NCBI GenBank assembly: GCA_037013495.1
Contig: CM072801.1
Location: 88,087,816-88,151,815, forward strand
Origin: Hippophae tibetana
Taxonomy: Eukaryota; Streptophyta; Magnoliopsida; Rosales; Elaeagnaceae
Direction: 5' to 3'
DNA: 64,000 bases
Part shown: positions 27,365 to 39,800 of the stretch, one piece after another
Position numbering within the stretch: position 1 is the stretch's first letter
Layout of the letters: every line of letters begins with the position of its first letter
The notes under the pieces: model-generated
The model's database searches: none
Told to the model about the DNA's origin: nothing
The model's input: only the letters and a program-made list of their open reading frames with translations
Translations under genes and position numbers: made by a program

Positions 27365-29967
27365 TATAAAAATTTACAGTTTCAACCCCAATTGATAACT
27401 TCTTTTTGTTTTTAAATTGTGAACTGCAATAACTTTCTTGTTTTTTTCAAAAGCATAGATAGGTTGAACAGAAAAATGAAATAACGGGAAAAAAATACCG
27501 TGAAACTAAGGAAAGCTACGAAATGAAATCGAAATAGGAAAAGATTGAGACCAAAATTGAAAGAAAACACTCGCTTGAAGGACACAATTTAATTCTTTTT
27601 TCTGATTTCTGACTTAAGAAAGAGGAAAACTATCAAAGGACAAATTTTATAAATCTAAATTTAAAAAATAGATAAATAGAGATAGATAAACCATTTTCAG
27701 CAACCAAGGCTATGATACCAAACAATGGAAATCCTTTTCGCGGACAACATATGTATCTAGGAACACCAAGAATAAGAAAGATTGAATTGCTGAAAACATG
27801 GTTAAGATGATAGAATTGGAATCTGAAAAGAACAAGAATAGAAAACTAGGTAATAGGGTGCGACAAAATTTTAAGACGTCTATAAGTAATATAAACTACG
27901 GAATCTGGGTTAAAATATGATGATAGCAAACCCACTGCTATAGGTTTTTATGTATCGAAATGTGCTTCGATATGATATATTATAATAGTCATTTCGATAT
28001 TCCGGTCAAAAGTTATAACAAATTACAGTTTCAACCCCAATTGATAACTTCTTTTTGTTTTTAAATTGTGACTTGTAGTAACTTTTTTTTTTCAAAAACT
28101 TAAATAGGTTGAACACAAAAATGAAATAACGAGAAAAAAATTCTGTGAAACTAAGGAATGCTACGAAATGAAATCCAAATAGGAAAAGAATGACAACGAA
28201 ATTGAAAGAAAACACTCGACTTGAAGGACACAATTTAATTCTTTTTTCTTATTTCTAACTTAAGAAAGAAGAAAAATATCAAAGGACAAATTTTTATAAA
28301 TCTAAAATTCAATCAGAAGAAAAATGAAGATAGATAAACCATTTTCAGCAACCAAGGCTATTATACCAAACAATGCAAATCATTTTGGAGGACAACATAT
28401 GTACCTAGGAACTCAAAGAATAAGAAAGCTTGAATTGCTTAAAACATGGTTAAGATGATAGAATTGGAATCCAAAAGAACAAGAATAGAAAACAAGGTAA
28501 TAGGGTGCGACCAGATTTTAAGACGTCTATAAGTAGTGTAAACGATGGAATCTGGGTAAAAATATCAGAATAGAAAAACTATTCCTATAGTGTGTTTTTT
28601 ATGTATGGACACATATTTCGATTTGATATACTATAATAGTCGTTTCGATATACGAGTCAAATGTTATAACAATTTACAGTTTCAACCCCAATTGATAACT
28701 TCTTTTTGTTTTGAAATTGTGAACTGCAGAAACTTTCTTTCTTTTTTCAAAAACATAGATAGGTTGAACACAAAAATGAAATAACGAGAAAAAATACCGT
28801 GAGAGTAAGGAAAGCTACGAAATGCAATCCAAATAGGAAAAATATGACATAAAAATTGAAAGAAAACACTCGACTTGAAGGACACAATTTAATTCTTTTT
28901 TCTTATTTCTGGATTAAGAAAGAAGAAAACTATCAAAGGACAAATTTTTATAAATCGAAAATTCAAACAATAGATAAATAAAGATAGATACACCATTTTC
29001 AACAACCAAGGCTATGATACCAAACAATGCAAATCCTTTTGGGGGATAACATATGTACCTAGGAACTCAAAGAATAAGAAAGGTTGAATTGCTAAAAACA
29101 TGGTTAAGATGATAGAATTGGAATCTGAAAGAACAAGAATAGAAAACTAAGCAATAGGGTGTGACCAAATTTCAAGACGTCTGTAAGAAGTATAAACTAC
29201 GGAATCTGGGTTAAAATATGAGAATAGGAAAACTACTCCTATAGTTTGTTTTTTATGTATGGAAACTTAATTTGATTTGATATATTATAATAGTCGTTTC
29301 AATATACGACTCAAAAGTTATAACAACTTACAGTTTCAACCCCAATTGATAACTTCTTTTTGTTTTAAAATTGTGAACTGCCGAAACTTTCTTTCTTTTT
29401 TCAAAAACATAGATAGGTTGAACACAAAAATGAAATAACGTGAAAAAAATTCGGTAAAACAAAGGAATGCTACGAAATGAAATCCAAATAGGAAAAGAAT
29501 GACAACAAAATTGAAAGAAAACACTCGACTTGAAGGACACAATTTAATTCTTTTTTCTGATTTCTAACTTAAGAAAGAAGAAAACAATCAAAGGACAAAT
29601 TTTTATAAATCTAAAATTCAAACAATAGATAATAGATACACCATTTTCAACAACCAAGGCTATGATACCAAACAATGCAAATCCTTTTCGCGGAAAACAT
29701 ATGTACCTAGGAACACAAAGAATAAGAAAGATTGAATTGCTGAAAACATGGTTAAGATGATAGAATTGGAATATGAAAAGAACAAGAATAGAAAACAAGG
29801 TAATAGGGTGCCACCAGATTTTAAGACGTCTATAAGTAGTGTAAACGATGGAATCTGGGTTAAAATATGAGAATAGAAAAACTACTCCTATAGTGTGTTT
29901 TTTATGTATGGAAACATATTTCGATTTGATATATTATAATAGTCATTTCGATATACGATTCAAAAGT
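27365..29967 (+). repeat. 2603-bp HOR copy 3 (A-B-C-D)
   Basis: Subunits start at 27365, 28014, 28665 and 29319, again at exact 2603-bp spacing. It is the last complete copy. The following A unit (29968) continues in register for about 450 bp before the order breaks. Confidence 0.93.
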
Positions 29968-32900
29968 TATAAAAATTTACAGTTTCAACCCCAATTGATA
30001 ACTTCTTTTTGTTTTTAAATTGTGAACTGCAATAACTTTCTTGTTTTTTTCAAAAGCATAGATAGGTTGAACAGAAAAATGAAATAACGGGAAAAAAATA
30101 CCGTGAAACTAAGGAAAGCTACGAAATGAAATCGAAATAGGAAAAGATTGAGACCAAAATTGAAAGAAAACACTCGCTTGAAGGACACAATTTAATTCTT
30201 TTTTCTGATTTCTGACTTAAGAAAGAGGAAAACTATCAAAGGACAAATTTTATAAATCTAAATTTAAAAAATAGATAAATAGAGATAGATAAACCATTTT
30301 CAGCAACCAAGGCTATGATACCAAACAATGGAAATCCTTTTCGCGGACAACATATGTATCTAGGAACACCAAGAATAAGAAAGATTGAATTGCTGAAAAC
30401 ATGGTTAAGATGATAGAATTGGAATCCGAAAAGAACAAGAATAGAAAACTAGGTAATAGGGTGCGACAAAATTTTAAGACGTCTATAAGTAGTGTAAACG
30501 ATGGAATCTGGGTTAAAATATGATGATAGCAAAACCACTGCTATAGTGTGTTTTTTATGTATGGAAACATATTTCGATTTAATATATTATAATAGTCGTT
30601 TCGATATACGAGTCAAAAGTTATAATAATTTATAGTTTCAACCCCAATTGATAACTTCTTTTTGTTTTGAAATTGTGAACTGCAGAAACTTTCTTTCTTT
30701 TTTCAAAAACATAGATAGGTTGAACACAAAAATGAAATAACGAGAAAAAATACCGTGAGAGTAAGGAAAGCTACGAAATGCAATCCAAATAGGAAAAATA
30801 TGACATAAAAATTGAAAGAAAACACTCGACTTGAAGGACACAATTTAATTCTTTTTTCTTATTTCTGGATTAAGAAAGAAGAAAACTATCAAAGGACAAA
30901 TTTTTATAAATCGAAAATTCAAACAATAGATAAATAAAGATAGATACACCATTTTCAACAACCAAGGCTATGATACCAAACAAAGCAAATCCTTTTGGAG
31001 GACAACATATGTACCTAGGAACTCAAAGAATAAGAAAGATTAAATTGCTAAAAACATGGTTAAGATGATAGAATTGGAATCTGAAAGAACAAGAATAGAA
31101 AACTAAGCAATAGGGTGTGACCAAATTTCAAGACGTCTGTAAGAAATATAAACTACGGAATCTGGGTTAAAATATGAGAATAGGAACACTACTCCTATAG
31201 TTTGTTTTTTATGTATGGAAACTTAATTTGATTTGATATATTATAATAGTCGTTTCAATATACGACTCAAAAGTTATAACAACTTACAGTTTCAACCCCA
31301 ATTGATAACTTCTTTTTGTTTTAAAATTGTGAACTGCCGAAACTTTCTTTCTTTTTTCAAAAACATAGATAGGTTGAACACAAAAATGAAATAACGTGAA
31401 AAAAATTCGGTAAAACAAAGGAATGCTACGAAATGAAATCCAAATAGGAAAAGAATGACAACAAAATTGAAAGAAAACACTCGCTTGAAGGACACAATTT
31501 AATTCTTTTTTCTGATTTCTGACTTAAGAAAGAGGAAAACTATCAAAGGACAAATTTTATAAATCTAAATTTAAAAAATAGATAAATAGAGATAGATAAA
31601 CCATTTTCAGCAACCAAGGCTATGATACCAAACAATTGAAATCCTTTTCGCGGACAACATATGTATCTAGGAACACAAAGAATAAGAAAGATTGAATTGC
31701 TGAAAACATGGTTAAGATGATAGAATTGGAATCTGAAAAGAACAAGAATAGAAAACTAGGTAATAGGGTGCGACAAAATTTTAAGACGTCTATAAGTAAT
31801 ATAAACTACAGAATCTGGGTTAAAATATGATGATAGCAAAACCACTGCTATAGTTTTTTATGTATCGAAATGTGCTTCGATATGATATATTATAATAGTT
31901 ATTTCGATATTCCAGTCAAAAGTTATAACAATTTACAGTTTCAACCCCAATTGATAACTTCTTTTTGTTTTTAAATTGTGACTTGTAGTAACTTGTTTTT
32001 TTCAAAAACATAAATAGGTTGAACACAAAAATGAAATAACGAGAAAAAAATTCCGTGAAACTAAGGAATGCTATGAAATGAAATCCAAATAGGAAAAGAA
32101 TGACAACAAAATTGAAAGAAAACACTCGACTTGAAGGACACAATTTAAATCTTTTTTCTTATTTCTAACTTAAGAAAGAAGAAAAATATCAAAGGACAAA
32201 TTTTTATAAATCTAAAATTCAATCAAAAGAAAAATGAAGATAGATAAACCATTTTCAGCAACCAAGGCTATTATACCAAACAATGCAAATCCTTTTGGAG
32301 GACAACATATGTACCTAGGAACTCAAAGAATAAGAAAGCTTGAATTGTTTAAAACATGGTTAAGATGATAGAATTGGAATCCAAAAGAACAAGAATAGAA
32401 AACAAGGTAATAGGGTGCGACCAGATTTTAAGACGTCTATAAGTAGTGTAAACGATGGAATCTGGGTAAAAATATGAGCATAGAAAAACTACTCCTATAG
32501 TGTGTTTTTTATGTATGGACACATATTTTGATTTGATATACTATAATAGTCGTTTCGATATACGAGTCAAATGTTATAACAATTTACAGTTTCAACCCCA
32601 ATTGATAACTTCTTTCTGTTTTGAAATTGTGAACTGCAGAAACTTTCTTTCTTTTTTCAAAAACATAGATAGGTTGAACACAAAAATTAAATAACCAGAA
32701 AAAATACCGTGAGAGTAAGGAAAGGTACGAAATGAAATCCAAATTGGAAAAATATGACAACAAAATTGAAACAAAACACTCGACTTGAAAGACACAATTT
32801 AATTCTTTTTTCTGATTTCTGGCATAAGAAAGAAGAAAACAATCAAAGAACACATTTTTATAAATCTAAAATTCAATCAATTGATAAATAAAGATAGATA

Positions 32901-33228
32901 AACGATTTTCAACAACCAAGGCTATGATACCAAACAATGCAAATACTTTTGAAGGACAACATATGTACCTAGGAACACAAAGAATAAGGAAGGTTGAATT
33001 TCTTAAAACATGCTTAAGATGATAGAATTGGAATCCGAAAGAACACGAATAGAAAACAAGGTAATAGGTGCGACCAAATTTTAAGACGTTGTATAAGTAG
33101 TGTAAACGATGGAATCTGGGCTAAAATATGAAAATAGAAAAACTAATCCTATAGTGTGTTTTTTATGTGTCGAAACGTGCTTCGATTTGATATATTATAA
33201 TAGTCGTTTCGATATACGAGTCAAAAGT
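29968..33228 (+). repeat. Right edge of the 2603-bp HOR: A, C', D'/A', B', C'
   Basis: Monomers start at 29968 (A), 30621 (C'), 31275 (D' head with an A-type tail from about 31480), 31924 (B') and 32575 (C'). B is missing between the first A and C', and a whole monomer is missing where D' turns into A. The C' unit at 30621 keeps the aataatttatag and aaagattaaattgc variants of the older C unit at 20209, not the gggggataac form of the HOR. B' at 31924 keeps caatttacag and a full ttgttttttt tract. Types at this edge are thus less homogenised relatives of the HOR subunits. Confidence 0.85.
30430..30545 (+). other. Mosaic breakpoint where one B monomer is lost
   Basis: Left of this interval the sequence is A-type HOR; right of it comes a C' unit. 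Within about 80 bp the two allelic forms alternate: agtagtgtaaacgatgg (one class), then atgatgatagcaaaaccactgc (the other), then tatagtgtgttttttatg (the first again). This looks like an unequal crossover with a conversion patch. The exact crossover base cannot be fixed because the flanking words are common to all types. Confidence 0.7.
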
Positions 33229-36200
33229 TATAACAGTTTACAGTTTCAACCCTAATTAATACCTTCATTTTGTTTGGAAATTGTGAACTGCGGAAACTTT
33301 CTTTCTTTTTTCCAAAACATAGATAGGTTGAACACAAAAATGAAATAACGAGAAAAAATACCGAGAAAGTAATGAAAGGTACGAAATGAAATCCAAATTG
33401 GAAAAATATGACAACAAAATTGAAAGAAAACACTCGACTTGAAGGACACAATTTAATTCTTTTTTTTTATTTTTAACTTAAGAAAGAAGAAAACTATCAA
33501 AGGACAAATTTTTATAAATCTAAAATTCAATCAAAAGATAAATAAAGATAGATAAACCAATTTCAGCAACCAAGGCTATTATACCAAACAATGCAAATCC
33601 TTTTGGAGGACAACATATGTACCTAGGAACTCAAAGAATAAGAAAGCTAGAATTGCTTAAAACATGGTTAAGATGATAGAATTGCAATCCGAAAGAACAA
33701 GAATAGAAAACAAGGTAATAGGGTGCGACCAGATTTTAAGACGTCTATAAGTAGTGTAAACGATGGAATCTGGGTTAAAATATGAGCATAGAAAAACTAC
33801 TCCTATAGTGTGTTTTTTATGTATGGAAAAATATTTCGATTTGATATATTATAATAGTCGTTTCGATATACGAGCAAAAGTTATAATAATTTACAGTTTC
33901 AACCCCAATTGATAACTTCTTTTTGTTTTGAAATTGTGAACTGCAGCAACTTTCTTTCTTTTTTCAAAAACATAGATAGGTTGAACAGAAAAATGAAATG
34001 ACGAGAAAAAATACCGAGAAAGTAAGGAAAGCTACGAAATGAAATCCAAATTGGAAAAATATGACAACAAAATTGAAAGAAAACACTCGACTTGAAAAAC
34101 ACAATTTAATTCTTTTTTCTCATTTCTAGCATAAGAAAGAAGAAAACAATCAAAGAACACAATTTTATAAATCTAAAATTCAAACTATAGATAAATAAAG
34201 ATAGATAAACGATTTTCAACAACCAAGGGTATGATACCAAACAATGCAAATACTTTTGGAGGACAACATATGTACCTAGGAACTCAAAGAATAAGAAAGG
34301 TTGAATTGCTTAAAACATGCTTAAGATGATAGAATTGGAATCCGAAAGAACAAGAATAGAAAACAAGGTAATAGGTGCGACCAAATTTTAAGACGTCTAT
34401 AAGTAGTGTAAACGATGGAATCTGGGTTAAAATATGAGAATAGAAAAACTACTCCTATAGTGTGTTTTTTATGTATGGAAACATATTTCGATTTAATATA
34501 TTATAATAGTCGTTTTGATATACGAGTCAAAAGTTATAACAATTTATAGTTTCAACCCCAATTGATAACTTCTTTTTGTTTTGAAATTGTGAACTGCAGA
34601 AACTTTCTTTCTTTTTTCAAAAACATAGATAGGTTGAACACAAAAACGAAATAACGAGAAAAAATACCGTGAAAGTAAGGAAAGCTACGACATGAAATCC
34701 AAATAGGAAAAATATGAGATCAAAATTGAAAGAAAACACTCGACTTGAAGGACACAATTTAATTATTTTTTCTGATTTCGAACTAAAGAAAGAAGAAAAC
34801 TATCAAAGCACGAATTTTTATAAATCTAAAATCAAAAAGTATATAAATAAAGATAGATAAACCATTTTCAGCAACAAAGTCTATCATACCAAACAATGCA
34901 AATCCTTTTCGCGGACAACATATGTACTTAGGAACACAAAGAATAAGAAAGGTTGAATTGCTTAAAATTTGGTTAAGATGATAGAATTGGAATCCGAAAG
35001 AACAAGAATAGAAAATAAGGTAATAGGGTGCGACCGGATTTTAAGACGTCTATAAGTTTTGTAAACGATGGAATCTTGGTTAAAATATGAGAATAGTAAA
35101 GCTACTCCTATAGTGTGTTTTGTATGTATGGAAACATATTTCGATTTGATATATTATAATAGTTGTTTCGATATACGAGTCAAAAGTTATAACAATTTAC
35201 AGTTTCAACCCCAATTGATAACTTCTTTTTGTTTTGAAATTGTGAACTGTAGAATCTTTCTTTCTTTTTTCAAAAACATAGATAGGTTGACCATAAATAT
35301 GAAATAATGAGAAAAAATACCGTGAATGTAAGGAAAGCTACGAAATGAAATCCAAATAGGAAAAATATGAATACAAAATTGAAAGAAAACACTCGACTTG
35401 AAGGACACAATTTAATTATTTTTTCTGATTTATGACTTAAGAAGGAATAAAACTATCAAAGGACAAATTTTTATAAATCTAAAATTCAAACAAAAGATAA
35501 ATAGAGATAGATAAACCAGTTTTAGCAAGCAAGGCTATGTTACCAAACAATGCAAACCCTTTTGGAGGACAACATATGTACCTAGGAACTCAAAGAATAA
35601 GAAAGATTGAATTGCTAAAAACATGGTTAAGATGATAGAATTGGAATCTTAACGAACAAGAATAACAAACTAACCAATAGGGTGCGACCAAATTTTAAGA
35701 TGTCTGTAAGTAGTATAAACTACGGAATCTGGGTTAAAATATGATGATAGAAAAACCACTACTATAGCTTTTTATGTATCGAAATGTGCTTCGATTTGAT
35801 ATATTATAATAGTTGTTTCGATATACCAGTCAAAAGTTATAACAGTTTACAGCTTCAACCCCAATTAATAACTTCTTTTTGTTTTAAAATTGTGAACTAC
35901 AATAACTTTCTTGTTTTTTTCAAAAATATAGATAGGTTGAACAGAAAAATGAAATAACGGGAAACAAATACCGTGAAACTAAGGAAAGCTACGAAATGAA
36001 ATCCAAATAGGAAAAGAATGACAACAAAATTGAAAGAAAAGACTCGACTTCAAGGACACAATTTAATTCTTTTTTTATTTCTGACTTAAGAAAGAAGAAA
36101 ACTATCAAAGGACAAATTTTTAAAATCTAAATTCAAAAAATAGATAAATAGAGATAGAAAAACCACTTTCAGCAACCCAGGCTATGATACCAAACAATGC

Positions 36201-36484
36201 AAATCCTTTTCGCGGACAACATATGTACCTAGGAACACAAAGAATAAGAAAGATTGAATTGCTGAAAACATGGTTAAGATGATAGAATTGGAATCTGAAA
36301 AGAACAAGAATTAAAACTAGGTAATAGGGTGCGACCAAATTTGAAGACGTCTGTAAGTAGTATAAACTACGGAATCTGGGTTAAAATATGATGATAGCAA
36401 AACCACTGCTATAGATTTTTATGTATCGAAATGTGCTTCGATGTGATATATTATAATAGTCATTTCGATATATGAGTCAAAAGT
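33229..36484 (+). repeat. Region 8: mosaic monomers including the long-range duplicated block
   Basis: Monomers start at 33229, 33882, 34535, 35188 and 35838. The first two share gagaaagtaa and aaattggaaaaatatgacaac. About 34690-35870 is the right copy of the block also found at about 14480-15660. No regular period is visible. Confidence 0.85.
34690..35870 (+). repeat. Long-range duplicated block, right copy
   Basis: This is the counterpart of about 14480-15660, offset by 20208-20209 bp. It shares gaccggattttaagacg, ataagttttgtaaacg, gtaaagctactcc and aacgaacaagaataacaaac in the same order. Here the pyrimidine tract near 35257 is intact (ctttctttctttttt), whereas the left copy has 13 consecutive t, so the T run arose after the copies separated or was converted. 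Confidence 0.8.
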
Positions 36485-36838
36485 TATAACATTTTACAGT
36501 TTCAACCCCAATTGATAATTTCTTTTTGTTTTTAAATTGTGAATTGTAGTAACTTACTTGTTTTTTTCAAAAACATAGATAGGAACTCAAAGAATAAGAA
36601 AGGTTGAATTGCTTAAAGCATGGTTAAGATGATAGAATTGGAATCCGAAGAAACAAGAATAGAAAACAAGGCAATAGGGTGCGACCAAATTTTAAGACGT
36701 CTATAAGTAGTGTAAACGATGGAATCTTGGTTAAAATATGAGAATAGTAAAACTACTCCTATAGTGTGTTTTTTATGTATGGAAACATATTTCGATTTTA
36801 TATATTATAATAGTGGTTTCGATATACGAGTCAAAAGT
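36485..36838 (+). repeat. Short 354-bp monomer with a 300-bp internal deletion
   Basis: The unit begins normally (tataacattttacag) and reads up to acatagatagg. It then jumps to aactcaaagaataag, which normally follows gtacctagg far downstream. The junction is at 36580-36583, where tagg is the end of both partner sequences. In the neighbouring unit at 35188 these two tagg sites lie at 35283 and 35583, so the loss is 300 bp. It is the only unit in the window to have lost nearly half its length. Confidence 0.92.
36580..36583 (+). other. Microhomology junction tagg of the 300-bp deletion
   Basis: The four bases tagg are shared by the two parental sites (catagatagg and gtacctagg) and are kept once. 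This supports a microhomology- or replication-slippage-type deletion within one monomer, not exchange in register between monomers. Confidence 0.85.
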
Positions 36839-39800
36839 TATAACTATTTACAGTTTCAACCCCAATTGATAACTTCTTTTTATTTTGAAATTGTGAACTG
36901 CAGTAACTTTGTTGTTTTTTTCAAAAACATAGATAGATTGAACACAAAAATGAAATAACGAGAAAAAAATACCGTGAAAGTAAGGATAGCTACGAAATGA
37001 AATCCAAATAGGAAAAGAATGACAACAAAATTGAAAGAAAACACTCGACTTGAAGGACACAATTTAATTCTTTTTTCTGATTTCTAACTTAAGATAGAAG
37101 AAAACTATCAAAGGACAAATTTTTATAAATCTAAAATTCAAAAAATATATAAATAAAGATAGATAAACCATTTTCAGCAACCAAGGCTATGATAGCAAAC
37201 AATGCAAATCCTTTTCGCGGACAACATATGTACCTAGGTACACAAAGAATAAGAAAGGTTGAATTGCTTAAAACATGGTTAAGATGATAGAATGGGAATC
37301 CGAAAGAACAAGAATAGAAAACAAGTTAACAGGGTGCGACCAAATTTTAAGAAGTCTATAAGTACTTGTAAACGATGGAATCTGGGTTAAAATATGAGAA
37401 TAGAAAAACTACTCCAATAGTGCGTTTTTTTATGTATGGTAACATATATCGATTTGATATATTATAATATTGGTTTCGATATACGAGTCAAAATGTTTAA
37501 CAATTTACCATTTCAACCCCAATTGATAACTTCTTTTTGTTTTGAAATTGTGAACTGCAGAAACTGTCTTTCTTTTTTCAAAAACATAGATAGGTTGAAC
37601 ACAAAAATGAAATAACGAAAAAAAATACCGTGAAAGTGAGGAAAGCTACGAAATGATATCCAAATAGGAAAAGAATGACAACAAAATTGAAAGAAAACAC
37701 TCGACTTGAAGGACACAATTTAATTCTTTTTTCTGATTTCTAACTTAAGATAGAAGAAAACTATCAAAGGACAATTTTTTATAAATCTAACATTCAAACA
37801 ATAGATAAATAGAGAAAGATAAACCATTTTCAGCAACGAAGGCTATGATTCCAAACAATGCAAATCCTTTTCGCGAACAACAGATGTACCTAGGAACACA
37901 AAGAATAATAAAGGATTGCTTAAAACATGGTTAAGATGATAGAATTGGAATCCGAAGAAACAAGAATAGAAAACAAGGCAATAGGGTGCGACCAAATTTT
38001 AAGACGTCTATAAGTAATGTAAACGATGGAATCTTGGTTAAAATATGAGAATAGTAAAACTACTCCTATAGTGTGTTTTTTATCTATGGAAACATATTTC
38101 GATTTTATATATTATAATAGTGGTTTCGATATACGAGTCAAAAGTTATAACTATTTACAGTTTCAACCCCAATTGATAACTTCTTTTTATTTTGAAATTG
38201 TGAACTGCAGTAACTTTGTTGTTTTTTTCAAAAACATAGATAGATTGAACACAAAAATGAAATAACGAGAAAAAAATACCGTGAAAGTAAGGATAGCTAC
38301 GAAATGAAATCCAAATAGGAAAAGAATGACAACAAAATTGAAAGAAAACACTCGACTTTAAGGACACAATTTAATTCTTTTTTCTGATTTCTAACTTAAG
38401 ATAGAAGAAAACTATCAAAGGACAATTTTTTATAAATCTAACATTCAAACAATAGATAAATAGAGATAGATAAACCATTTTCAGCAACGAAGGCTATGAT
38501 TCCAAACAATGCAAATCCTTTTCGCGGACAACAGATGTACCTAGGAACACAAAGAATAATAAAGGATTGCTTAAAACATGGTTGAGATGATAGAATTGGA
38601 ATCCGAAAGAACAAGAATAGAAAACTCGGCAATAGGGTGCGACCAAATTTTAAGATGTCTGTAAGTAGTATAAACTACGGAATCTGGATTAAAATATGAT
38701 GATTGGAAAACCACTGCTATAGCTTTTTATGTATCGAAACGTGCTTCGATTTGATATATTATAATAGTGGTTTCGATAAACGAGGTAAAAGTTATAACAA
38801 TTTACAGTTTCAACCCCAATTAATAACTTCTTTTTATTTTGAAATTGTGAACTGCAGAAACTTTCTTTCTTTTTTCAAAAACATAGATAGGTTGAACACA
38901 AAAATGAAATAACGAGAAAAAATACCATGAAAGTAAGGAAAGCTATGAAATGAAATCCAAATAGGAAAAGAATGACAACAAAATTGAAAGAAAAAACTGC
39001 ACTTGAAGGACATAATTTAACTCTTTTTTCTGATTTCAAACTTAAGAAAGAAGAAAACAATCAAAGGAAATTTTTTTATAAATCTACAATTCAAACAATA
39101 AATAAATAAAGATAGATACACCATTTTTAACAACTAAGGCTATTATACCAATCAATGCAAATCCTTTTGGAGGACAAAATTTGTACCTAGGAACTCAAAG
39201 AATAAGAAAGGTTGAATTGCTTAAAACATGGTTAAGATGATAGAATTGGAATCCGAAAGAACAAGAATAGAAAACAAGGTAATAGGGTGCGACCAGATTT
39301 TAAGACGTCTATAAGTAGTGTAAACGATGGAATCTGGGTTAAAATATGAGAATAGAAAAACTACTCCTATAGTGTGTTTTTTATGTATCGAAACGTGCTT
39401 CGATTTGATATACTATAATAGTCGTTTCGATATACGAGTCAAAAGTTATAACAATTTACAGTTTTAACCCCAATTGATAACTTCTTTTTATTTTGAAATT
39501 GTGAACAACAGAAACTTTCTTTCTTTTTTCAAAAGCATAGATAGGTTGAACACAAAAATGAAATAACGAGAAAAAATACCATGAAAGTAAGGAAAGCTAT
39601 GAAATGAAATCCAAATAGGAAAAGAATGACAACAAAATTGAAAGAAAAAACTGCACTTGAAGGACATAATTTAACTCTTTTTTCTGATTTCAAACTTAAG
39701 AAAGAAGAAAACAATCAAAGGAAATTTTTTTATAAATCTACAATTCAAACAATAAATAAATAAAGATAGATACACCATTTTTAACAACTAAGGCTATTAT

